Source: Mimachlamys varia
Taxonomy: Eukaryota > Mollusca > Bivalvia > Pectinida > Pectinidae
Direction of reading: 5' to 3'
NCBI GenBank assembly: GCA_947623455.1
Contig: OX392533.1
Span: 32,424,229-32,488,228, forward strand
DNA length: 64,000 nucleotides
Each line of letters begins with the position of its first letter. The stretch's first letter is position 1. The notes beneath the pieces were generated by a model, which was given only the letters and a program-made list of their open reading frames with translations, did no database searches and had not been told where the DNA came from. The translations under genes were made by a program, and so were the position numbers. This document shows, in pieces, positions 56,493-64,000 of the stretch.

Positions 56493-56884
56493 CAATCTGA
56501 TTAAAATACAGATCCTTGTTCTCACTCCGTTTTACAAGGATCTGACAACATCCCATTAGAGGTCCCGGACGTCCAGATGACCTTTGTCGCCTCTTTACTT
56601 AACACTAAAATAATTTTCCAACGACCTGTCATCTTGCAGCAAGAAATGTCGTCACATTATTCCACACGAACTTTTGGTGACGAAATGACTTAACGGACTA
56701 ATGTGTTTATGCAAGCTTTGTCGCCTCAAAATTTCACTGTCAAGATTCTGCCAGTAGTAATTTGATTGGCTCATGCAAAAGGTCATTGGGACATGACCTC
56801 CTATGGGATTATCTCAGATCTTAACGCAGCAGAGCGAAGTTTACGGAACGGCGCGGAGATCAAGATATGACTTTAATCAGATTA
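56493..56884. mobile_element. 392-bp MITE, CAATCTGATTAAAA family, reverse orientation
   Basis: It starts CAATCTGATTAAAATACAGA (the right end of the 43,442 copy, reversed) and ends CAAGATATGACTTTAATCAG plus ATTA. No clear target duplication. A second, partial copy follows at 56,995-57,110. Confidence 0.82.
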
Positions 56885-56994
56885 ATTTGTACATATACTC
56901 ATTTCGGAGCTAAAAAGTTAATGTGAAATTTTGTGTAACAGTTAATGTGAAATTTTGTGACGAAATGACTTGCTGCAAGATGACATTCTAAAAA

Positions 56995-57110
56995 TGTGAA
57001 GTTAAGAGGCGGCAAAGGTCATCTAAACGTTACCCCCCGATTGGATGTGCTCAGATCTTGATGGAAAACGTTTACGGAGCGGAGATCAAGATTTGATTTA
57101 ACAGAATGTG
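56995..57110. repeat. Partial CAATCTGATT-family copy
   Basis: GGCAAAGGTCATCTAAACGT, GGATGTGCTCAGATCTTGAT and GGAGATCAAGATTTGATTT repeat part of 56,493-56,884, giving a degraded tandem. Confidence 0.6.
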
Positions 57111-57884
57111 TTAACATTTGTTTTCAATATATTTTCAATAATCAATATATGACATTTTATACCTTAGACTGCCAACGTTTTTACGTCGCCAATTTGAAGA
57201 GTTTACAACCGCTCTCCCAATGATTATGACGTTATGTTAATTATGACGTCATCAATTTTTGACTGCGTACGATGCGTTGCGTTATAACAAGCTCGTTGTA
57301 GGTAGGAGAGTACTGTATGCAAACATTCGGTGTGATTTCTTATAATGTCTCATCTCGATCTCATGCATATATATAAGTAGTATGCAATCGATATGCGCAT
57401 ATTAATCATCGATGTTCCCGATATTCATACAAATGATTACAACTAAAATTACGCAAGGAGATTACAGACATTATCACGTACCATCCATTTAATCGTTTAT
57501 AACAATGGTAAGAAGGTCCATATGTGTGGACGTTGTTACAGTGGTGCTTATAGTATAGTTAATGTTACACGGAAAACATGACTTTGCATACAGAATGTGA
57601 GTATTTGTTCCAAGTAAAGGTAAAATAATAAAGCTGGGTGTCACAACCAAATTCTACATGGAATCTATTTTTCATGACATTATTATCGACAACATATATC
57701 TGGTGGTAGATTCGAACAGTCGGCCTATGTTTACCGTCATCTGTCATGTAGTTTAAACCCGTGTACTGGGTTGTGACGTACGCTGGAAGCTTTCAAATGT
57801 AAAATCGCTCTTGCATATGTTATATGTAAGGTCAGGATTCTAAACGTGTAAGATGGTTTCGAAAAATACGAGTATAATAGTTTG
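57111..57884. other. 3' part of piggyBac 3, no transposase seen
   Basis: No piggyBac DDE or zinc-domain residues on the minus strand. The short minus frame 57,565-57,747 has no motif. Confidence 0.5.
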
Positions 57885-58430
57885 GGGTCATAAACGTGTA
57901 TGCTAGTTTGGGGCTATAAACGTGAATGATAGTGTGCGGTTATACACGTGTACGATAGTTTGAGGTCATACACGAGTACGATAGTTTGAGGTCATACACG
58001 AGTACGATAGTTTGAGGTCATACACGAGTACGATAGTTTGAGGTCATACACGAGTACGATAGTTTGAGGTCATACACGAGTATGATAGTTTGAGGTCATA
58101 CACGAGTACGATAGTTTGAGGTCATACACGAGTACGATAGTTTGAGGTCATACACGAGTATGATAGTTTGAGGTCATAAACGAGTATGATAGTTTGGGGT
58201 CAAAAACGTTTATGATAGTTTGAGGCTATAAACGTGTATGATAGTTTGAGGCTATAAACGTGTATGATAGTGTGGGGCTCATAAACGTGTATGATAGTGT
58301 GGGGCTCATAAACGTGTATGATAGTTTGAGGTCATACACGTGTATGATCGTTTGATGTCATAAACGTGTGTCATAGTTTGGGGTTATAAACGTGTTTCAT
58401 AGTTTCGGGTTATAAAATTGATTGATATTG
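57885..58430 (+). repeat. 26-bp minisatellite inside piggyBac 3
   Basis: About 20 units with core ACGATAGTTTGAGGTCATAC plus ACGAGT. The central units are almost identical (57,950-58,160). The outer units vary more (GGGGTCATAAACGTGTATG types), the usual pattern of a locally homogenised array. Confidence 0.95.
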
Positions 58431-58534
58431 GAATTCTGAGAAGGGATTTATCGAGATTTATATATATTGATGTTGATGTTAGGGGGCATTTGTTGTCTAA
58501 TCCGTAGAGGAAACTTGAACGCATGCGTCTCGCA

Positions 58535-59385
58535 TTAACTTACGAGTGCTAACGAATCGCATAAATTCGTAAAAGTAAACGGATCCTAACGATTTCGCCA
58601 CTTTTAAGAGCGATTTAAGAGTTGTTACGAGGTATTTTACGAGTTATTACGACGTCTGTATGACAAAATGCCACGATTTGTTACGAGTTTCAACGGATAA
58701 ACACGAACAAGTTATGTGCATTTTACGTGCTTTTTATGGATTATTACGGGTATATTACGGAATTTTACGATCCATAGAAGCTATGACGTGTTAGTCACGA
58801 CCAGCTTACGTTTTGTTACGATTAGTTACAAGTTAGTTACGAGTATTTATTAGCCCTTGCGTACTTTTGGGTCAACATTATTTTCTATGCAGCATCATTT
58901 GGCAATTGACCTTCAACATGGAATATGAGAGAAACGGAATACAAAATATACGTGAAGCCGCGCAAAAACGTCAATCGTAAAGTATACGTAATGTACTCGT
59001 AACAATACGTAAAGCGCTCGTAATAATCCGTTAAAAAGTCATCGTAACACGACCTGAATGAAAACATAAAGCACTCGTAATAATCTGTAAACAAATCGCA
59101 AATTAACCGTAAACAAGTCGTAATACAAACTGTTATGAGTCATTTACGGATTCTTGCGAGCAGTTTACGGAGTGTTACGTGTTATTGCGATACTTAAAGA
59201 TTGTTACGACTTATTTACGGAAAAAATAATCCGTAGACAATCGCTAGAAAGTTTTTGAAAATTTGCCTCTCCTTTTCCCGAATCCTTACGAGTGTGTGCG
59301 CGTTAAGGCGATCTAATTACGGATACCAGCGAGTTATTTACGGAAGCTCGCGAAAGACTACGGGTTGGTGATACGTAATGACACA
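58535..59385. repeat. Cryptic repeat saturated with TTACG / CGTAA
   Basis: Roughly 40 TTACG or CGTAA pentamers in 850 bp at irregular 8-25-bp spacing. 58,540-58,860 is written mostly as TTACGA/TTACGG, 58,960-59,125 mostly as CGTAA (TCGTAATAAT, GTACTCGTAACAATACG), and 59,130-59,370 again as TTACGG/TTACGA, so the strand switches twice. No fixed period is visible. Confidence 0.8.
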
Positions 59386-59814
59386 TAAGAAAATCATGTC
59401 CGTAAGGTGTTCGGTTTATCCGGAATGCATCCTGTAATTGTCCTGCCTGACCGGTTCATGTTCGTCATTCATTCGGAGACATTAGACTGGTTGAACTGTA
59501 TCCGTGTGTTATATGTTCGTTATCGGTACATTTCAACCGTTCAATGTTCGGTGCAAGTACGTGAGCAGTGTATTTTTTATGGGATTGACAGCTTTGACAC
59601 CGGATGACCAAAATTCCTATATGTTGATATTCGGAATCCCAATCCGGCTAATTGTGAAAGGGACTTAAATGATGTGCCCATTGCAACAAAATATATTGCA
59701 TTGATATATACCATACTGAGCTACGTATACAGTTACATGCAAACAAATATCCACTTTGATGTTACACTGTGTTATGTTATAAGGACCAGAAATCAACATG
59801 TATATATGCTGAAA

Positions 59815-59880
59815 ATTAACCCCTTTGAAATTCTCCGCAATTTCGTTGACGCACAGCGTTTTAACTCATTTTTCTGAGAT
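59815..59880 (-). repeat. Dispersed repeat fragment shared with 21,585-21,640
   Basis: Minus strand AACGCTGTGCGTCAACGAAA, then GGAGAATTTCAAAGGGGTTA. Diverged copy of the plus-strand fragment at 21,585. Confidence 0.6.
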
Positions 59881-60097
59881 GTTCACTTTGATGTCATCAG
59901 GTAGTCATAAAATGTTATCGTAAACAAAAGTATTAGATGTTAATACTGATAAATACATGCACCTATTTTATAATAATGTCTAAAGAAAATGCTAAAATAG
60001 TATTTCAAAGTAATTTTCTAACCATTTTTGACCGTGAACCTAACTGGGTAGCGTGCCAGTTATGGCATATTTCTATTCTTTCGCTATTGTAGTTTAC

Positions 60098-60265
60098 CTG
60101 CTTGTTTGATGATCAGCCATTTCGGAAATATAAGCATGAAATTATACGCAATCGGCCCAGCGTCTCTCGGCGGCATGTTATTGAATCTTCGAACTTCACG
60201 AAATGGTCTGCTGATTGGTAACTCTGAAGGGAACACACGCAGCAATATATTCGCCAGTGCTTCGT
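60098..60265 (-). pseudogene. piggyBac 3 transposase exon 1 remnant
   Basis: The minus strand reads FPSELPISRPFREVRRFN, then NMPPRDAGPIAYNFMLIFPK, then WLIIKQAG, ending at a GTAAAC donor. The block MPPRxAxPIAYxxMLIF matches exon 1 of elements 1 and 2 (MPPRNSPPIAYFLLFF and MPPRNASPVIYFNLMF). The frame has a stop upstream and no usable Met, and no later exon was found. Confidence 0.72.
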
Positions 60266-60339
60266 TTAGTGGCCATGTGCGTTGGCAATATGTATGACGT
60301 CATCGCCATGGCGTCATGATGCCGTTAATTTCGGCAGGG

Positions 60340-60372
60340 ACGTAGACTCGCATATATACGTCCCTGATTTCA
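60340..60372. repeat. Small hairpin, second copy of GGGACGTA family
   Basis: AGGGACGTAGACTCG, then CATATATACGTCCCTGAT. Compare 33,737-33,780. Confidence 0.7.
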
Positions 60373-60452
60373 GAAGTTACTGACCAGAACTGTTTGTGGT
60401 GTTAAATCCGTATTGGTGTTTTATTTTCATAATCATTGGTCATATTTAGCTA

Positions 60453-60567
60453 CATCGGCCCAAATCGGCCTTTGACAGTCAGGGACATATATGATCGGCC
60501 CAAATCGGCCTTTGGCAGTCAGGGTCATGTATGATCGGCCCAAATCGGCCCGTTGGCAGTGAGAGGG
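60453..60567. repeat. Subterminal ~37-bp direct repeats of piggyBac 3
   Basis: Three copies of ATCGGCCCAAATCGGCC followed by TTTGRCAGTCAGGG and CATRTATG. The last copy ends in the terminus (CGTTGGCAGTGAGAGGG). Confidence 0.88.
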
Positions 60568-61133
60568 TTAACGTCAAAAATGTGACGTGAAAATAGTTGT
60601 TTGTCGGTACCAATGAAGACTGAAAAGGTTTATTACCATACTGTACTCAGCTTTTTGTACAAATATTTATGAAGATTTATGTGTAAAAGTTGTTTATTCA
60701 TAAGAATTCAACAGGAGTTTTCAATAATTTTGCTATAACTTTAAGTTATATAGTAACACAAATGTGTGCGTTATCTGTATATCGCACAACTTAGGTGATA
60801 TGATTGGGTCTAGCTCATAAGCTTCACTACTTATCCAGTCCCTTAAACATTAACACACAAGCATATTAAGTGTGTACATGTAACACACAAACCATATGTA
60901 CAAGGATCTTTTACATGTTCTGGTTGGACTTAAACATTTTTCAACATTGAAAGTGAAACTGATTTTTACATTTTTTCATGGTGTTTGCTTCAAACTCACT
61001 TCTTTAACAGGATATACCACTTCTAGGTTTTAAAAAAAACAACACATTGAATGCACATTTACAAAATGGCTCCATTATTCTTGGCATTACAAAATGTACT
61101 TTCATTAAATCTTATATGAACTAACTTGCGACT
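60568..61133. other. Intergenic / 3' flank, nothing recognised
   Basis: AT-rich sequence between piggyBac 3 and the poly(A) signal of the minus-strand gene at 61,248. Confidence 0.5.
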
Positions 61134-61139
61134 TTTATT
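61134..61139 (-). terminator. Poly(A) signal AATAAA
   Basis: Minus-strand ACAAATAAAAGTCGC, about 110 bp downstream of the TAA at 61,248. A plausible 3' end for the exon described next. Confidence 0.5.
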
Positions 61140-61247
61140 TGTAATGTAAAATAAAATATGGATCAAAGCATTCCTCAATAACATAATATAAACGTATTTT
61201 GATATCACATAGACAGGTTTTTTCATCACATTGAGACAAGCAGTCTA

Positions 61248-61480
61248 TTATTTGATGACATCCAGGTCGGTGCCAGTTTTGAGTTCAACAGTAGAAGGCA
61301 CTGAACACAAGTGATCCTTGTGAGGTCCACGGACAAATGGACGGATCTGTCTGTACAGGTACCATGCACGGGTGGGTGATAGTCCCTGTGGGTCAACTGG
61401 AGTAGGCAAACACTCTGGAATGCGTTTCCCTCTCTTTACTAGGTGGATGTCTTTCTCTTCATTATCTACCGACTTTTCAC
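61248..61480 (-). CDS. Terminal coding exon of an unidentified host gene
   Basis: There is no ATG, but 76 codons are open from a likely acceptor (TTGTAAAG|GTGAAAAG) to TAA and read like a conserved soluble protein: EKSVDNEEKDIHLVKRGKRI, ECLPTPVDPQGL, SPTRAWYLYRQIRPFV, RGPHKDHLC, VELKTGTDLDVIK. The frame is closed by TGA just 5' of the proposed acceptor, which fits an exon start. Composition differs sharply from the AT-rich surroundings. The size and basic Arg/Trp/Tyr-rich core would suit a small organellar protein such as a mitoribosomal subunit, but I cannot name it. Upstream exons must lie beyond 61,500 on the minus strand, possibly past the gypsy element and outside the window. Confidence 0.6.
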
Positions 61481-61512
61481 CTTTACAATTTTTTCAATCA
61501 AATAAAAATCTA

Positions 61513-61620
61513 GATTAGAATACAGATCTTTGTTCTCTCTCCGTTTGAAAAGTATCTGACAACTTCCCAAATGAAGTCACCGTTTAGATGAACTTCCAGT
61601 AGAAAAAACCCAGAGTACCA
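61513..61620. repeat. Fragment of CAATCTGATT-family element
   Basis: TAGAATACAGATCTTTGTTC, CTCTCCGTTTGAAAAGTATC and TGACAACTTCCCAAATGAAG align with the right arm of 43,442-43,830 in reverse. Confidence 0.6.
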
Positions 61621-61734
61621 AAGCGTGAACAAAACCATGACCCGAACTCAAAATCGATTAAACTACAGGCAAAATAGGAACAAAGGAAATATTTACATGG
61701 AGACTCTCGTAAAAGCACAAGAGAATAAGACCAG

Positions 61735-61905
61735 TTGTTCCGGAAGAGTAAGCGTCTTCTGCTTCATCGACGACACCCGCCATGTAAATCTTTGTCACAT
61801 CCAAGTAAGCATCAATCCTCAAAATGAGAACCGAGTCATCGTAGTCATCACAACAAGTAAACACACTACATGTAACAAGCAAACTCAAAAACGTCCATCT
61901 TCATA
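61735..61905 (-). repeat. Coding-like dispersed repeat, inverted partner of 46,761-46,927
   Basis: See 46,761-46,927. The minus-strand frame keeps DSVLILRIDAYLDVTKIY and MAGVVDEAEDAYSSGT, then diverges. Confidence 0.65.
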
Positions 61906-62145
61906 TCACACAAAGATACAGAATATTTCTCGATGATGTCAAGATGGCGACCATAAAACTTGCCCATAGTCTTCATCAATCTGCATTTCTTGAATCCCTG
62001 TGCCGTAAGTTTGTTCGACAGCGGTTGACATCCATCACGAAAATCGCGATATTCAGAGCAAGCCCTAGAATAGCGAATCGACTGCGACGTGTAAACACTA
62101 TAGGATGGAGAAGCAGGGATGTTACTGAAGTGCTACCGTACTGAA

Positions 62146-62797
62146 TGTCACAGCAAATAAAACCAGTGAAGCAGCATTTGTGTGGATTAGTTCTTTATTG
62201 ACCCCTTGTAACGGCTGGTACAAATACCGACGAAATGATAAAAAAAACCTGAAATATATAATATAAATGGCCTTAGATATATACTATTACATTGGTTACA
62301 TAATAACCAATTAATATAAAATAGATATACATTACTCCCAAAATATGACTACGGTATATAATAATTACCTTCAGCAACTGTCAAGTTGTGTCCAGTATAT
62401 ATATGTCGGTAACCGGGTATGTCTAAACTCCGGAGGAGGTTTAGTACATGTATGTCGATCCTATATAAAATGGCCTTCTGCGCAATGCGCGGTCCTCACA
62501 AGGGTTTATTATCCTCACACACACATTTACGCACGACTTTCTTACCTGGCATACCTGGACACGTACACTAATATAAAGATTACCATATAAGGACATCACG
62601 GTAACACCACAGGACAGGCAATTACAAACGCAACCAAATATGGACATACACGTGACATGACTAGACAGAAACGACTACTGATATACAGGACGCTAATAAT
62701 AGACACGGGGATTTCCCCAACAGGACAGGTGTGCTAAACATATACATGTACACATTACGTTAGTTATATATAAGTACCTGTTCTACACCCTGTGACA
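62146..62797 (-). mobile_element. 3' LTR of a Ty3/gypsy retrotransposon, 652 bp
   Basis: The terminal inverted repeat is exact: TGTCACA at one end and TGTGACA at the other. On the minus strand it lies directly after a polypurine tract and downstream of the Pol frame. An AATAAA (minus, 62,195-62,200) sits about 50 bp before the LTR end, as expected for the R region. The flank beyond is CTGAA; the 5' LTR is outside the window, so the target duplication cannot be checked. Confidence 0.82.
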
Positions 62798-62816
62798 TAC
62801 TCCCCCTGTAGGGAAA
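62798..62816 (-). promoter_or_regulatory. Polypurine tract, plus-strand primer site
   Basis: On the minus strand CTACAGGGGGAGTA abuts the TGTCACA start of the LTR. This is the position where the polypurine primer of LTR retrotransposons lies. Confidence 0.75.
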
Positions 62817-63305
62817 TGTCGTCCCGACATCTGGACTGCTTTGTTTAGCTTAAATATCTACAAGGAAATTGAAATCAAAAATTATTTTACCTGAAATGTA
62901 AAATAATTAATTAGTTAATTAATTAACTAAGTTCCATATATCTTAACTAGGTACATAAAATAAACATCCAACTATATACATTAAGAATATCAACCATCAC
63001 ATTAAAGTACTTAAATTACATTAGACCCAACACAATTATTCAACATAACATACAACCTTAACTCTTTTACAAATATCTAAAATAGAAATACAAATCCTAA
63101 TTATAAAAGTTAGCAAAATTTCATAAATGCAAAATTTCCAATCCTGAAAATAATATAGGACCTGAAATGACAAAATGTATCAAATATCAATGTGTGAAAA
63201 TACATTATACAATTGTCAATAAAATAAAGTTCACATTGATAGTATTCACTGTTAAATTAAACAGAATGGCATGGCCTGCATCTGAAAACAACTTCAACTT
63301 TTTAT
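62817..63305 (-). other. Non-coding spacer between pol and 3' LTR
   Basis: 490 bp of AT-rich sequence with no frame on the minus strand. No env-like open frame is present. Confidence 0.65.
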
Positions 63306-63998
63306 TTACAATAATACCCATTCGTTTTCAACAATCTGACCTACAACATAATCATTGTATCGGACAGGCCTATGTCTTTCCCTTGTTGATCTCCGTATCT
63401 GAGGACTTCCTATCGGTTCTGGACTAAATACACCCTCTGGAACAGGGGAGACAACCTCTCTGGTTAGTGATTGTGGGGTCTCAACGCTGTTACCAGATTT
63501 CGAACTAGGGGAGACTACTCTGCCATGAAACGATTCTGGCTCAACCCTAGTTAACATCCCTCCAGAAACCGACACATTCCCCTCTGTTGAAGAATTTTGA
63601 GTACTTGGAATGCTTATAGCTTCCCTAGAACTAACAGGTATCCCAGCTACTGAATTCATCCGATTGACAAACTCTTGAGCTCTAGGATTTAGTGCCTTAC
63701 TCCGAGTCACCGGTCTTACCATAAACTCAGTTTCAGACTCTGAATCTGAACTTGTTTCTGAGCTACTCCCTCCTAAGTTCACGGTTGTAAGTTCACGATC
63801 TCTCCTTCTGACCTTGTCCTTGACAATGACCTTGTCCTTTGACTTGATAAACTCTGACCCTTTCTCAACGTTTTCCAAACCAACATAAGGTAACAACATA
63901 TTTCTATGTAAAGTCCTCACTTTACGGAACCCATGCTCAGGCTTAACCCTATACACTGGTGTGTCAGAGTGAGGTTTTGACAGAACCTTGTAAGGCAT
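63306..63998 (-). CDS. Ty3/gypsy Pol C-terminus (integrase end), partial
   Basis: A 230-codon minus-strand frame that runs off the right edge. It is open to the edge, so the displayed Met is probably internal. The first 35 residues (PHSDTPVYRVKPEHGFRKVR, TLHRNMLLP) match the end of the integrase C-terminal region of animal Ty3/gypsy elements, where a substrate-contact segment precedes 'RxLHRNxLLP'. The remainder is a long Ser/Thr/Glu-rich tail ending with an arginine-rich motif, RRSTRERHRPVRYNDYV, common at the end of gypsy Pol. Reverse transcriptase, RNase H and the integrase catalytic core would lie beyond 64,000. There is no stop or shift in the visible part, so this copy may be young. Confidence 0.85.
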   Translation of the reverse strand: MPYKVLSKPHSDTPVYRVKPEHGFRKVRTLHRNMLLPYVGLENVEKGSEFIKSKDKVIVKDKVRRRDRELTTVNLGGSSSETSSDSESETEFMVRPVTRSKALNPRAQEFVNRMNSVAGIPVSSREAISIPSTQNSSTEGNVSVSGGMLTRVEPESFHGRVVSPSSKSGNSVETPQSLTREVVSPVPEGVFSPEPIGSPQIRRSTRERHRPVRYNDYVVGQIVENEWVLL

Positions 63999-64000
63999 TT

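Larger units (their letters stand above)
57162..60567 (-). mobile_element. piggyBac element 3, inverted and decayed
   Basis: The 5' terminus, read on the minus strand from 60,567, is CCCTCTCACTGCCAACGGGC after TTAA (60,568-60,571). It closely resembles the left end of element 2. The proposed 3' terminus is CCTTAGACTGCCAACG at 57,162, next to TTATA instead of TTAA. The zone behind it has ATGACGTCATCAATTTTTG, like the right end of element 2. Only transposase exon 1 is recognisable (60,098-60,265). The rest of the interior is replaced by or filled with repeats. The 3' boundary is less certain than the 5'. Confidence 0.6.

Noticed and set aside
59407..59607. 66-codon plus-strand frame
   Set aside because: Lies in the degenerate interior of piggyBac 3, with no motif and no splice context.
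51901..60567. A single 8.7-kb piggyBac from the left end of element 2 to the terminus at 60,567
   Set aside because: The ends are similar, but a proper right end with TTAA exists at 56,091 and the exon-1 remnant at 60,098 faces the other way, so 60,567 is the 5' end of a separate inverted element.

Overview
This 64 kb window is animal nuclear DNA. It has intron-split genes with GT..AG junctions, many families of inverted-repeat DNA transposons, tRNA-derived SINEs, and piggyBac, Harbinger, LINE and Ty3/gypsy remnants. The SINE with the GGGTACTCCGG-type central domain, the frequent TACATGTA strings and the dispersed 'TTTGGTTTGRTTT..AACGTCC' repeat point to a mollusc, most likely a bivalve (inference; no database was searched). 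Almost none of the ATG-initiated open frames here are genes.

Layout. 1-10,639 is one very large 32-bp minisatellite with kilobase-scale higher-order duplication, entering from the left edge. 10,640-24,700 is AT-rich intergenic DNA with scattered SINEs, foldbacks and a 42-43-bp minisatellite. 24,712-29,575 is a second large array with a 20-bp, G/T-rich unit. 29,576-34,000 holds small inverted-repeat transposons. 34,043-45,733 (minus strand) is the one host gene I can assemble completely: eight coding exons, every junction in phase 1, 394 residues (signal peptide, CUB, LDL-receptor class A modules, one membrane helix, short basic-then-acidic tail). Its introns are packed with transposons. 46,000-60,567 is a transposon cluster. 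It has a decayed Harbinger-type transposase, two piggyBac elements in direct orientation (47,676-51,781 and 51,901-56,091) bounded by TTAA, and a third, decayed and inverted piggyBac (about 57,162-60,567) whose interior is taken up by tandem and quasi-tandem repeats. 61,248-61,480 (minus) looks like the last coding exon of another host gene. 62,146-64,000 (minus) is the 3' end of a Ty3/gypsy retrotransposon: Pol C-terminus, polypurine tract and a 652-bp LTR.

The most unusual points are these. (1) The two diverged piggyBac copies are each followed by the same TTAA-bounded 119-bp sequence, nearly identical while the elements are not. (2) Both copies carry one surplus T in the homologous T-run just after the second catalytic Asp. 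(3) Each piggyBac copy has amplified its own terminal motif into subterminal direct repeats. (4) Two MULE-like miniature families keep readable 9-10-bp target duplications, one of them nested SINE-in-piggyBac. (5) About 850 bp inside the third piggyBac is saturated with TTACG/CGTAA and switches strand. (6) A triplicated ~100-bp unit in the CUB/LDLa gene straddles the splice acceptor of the membrane-helix exon.
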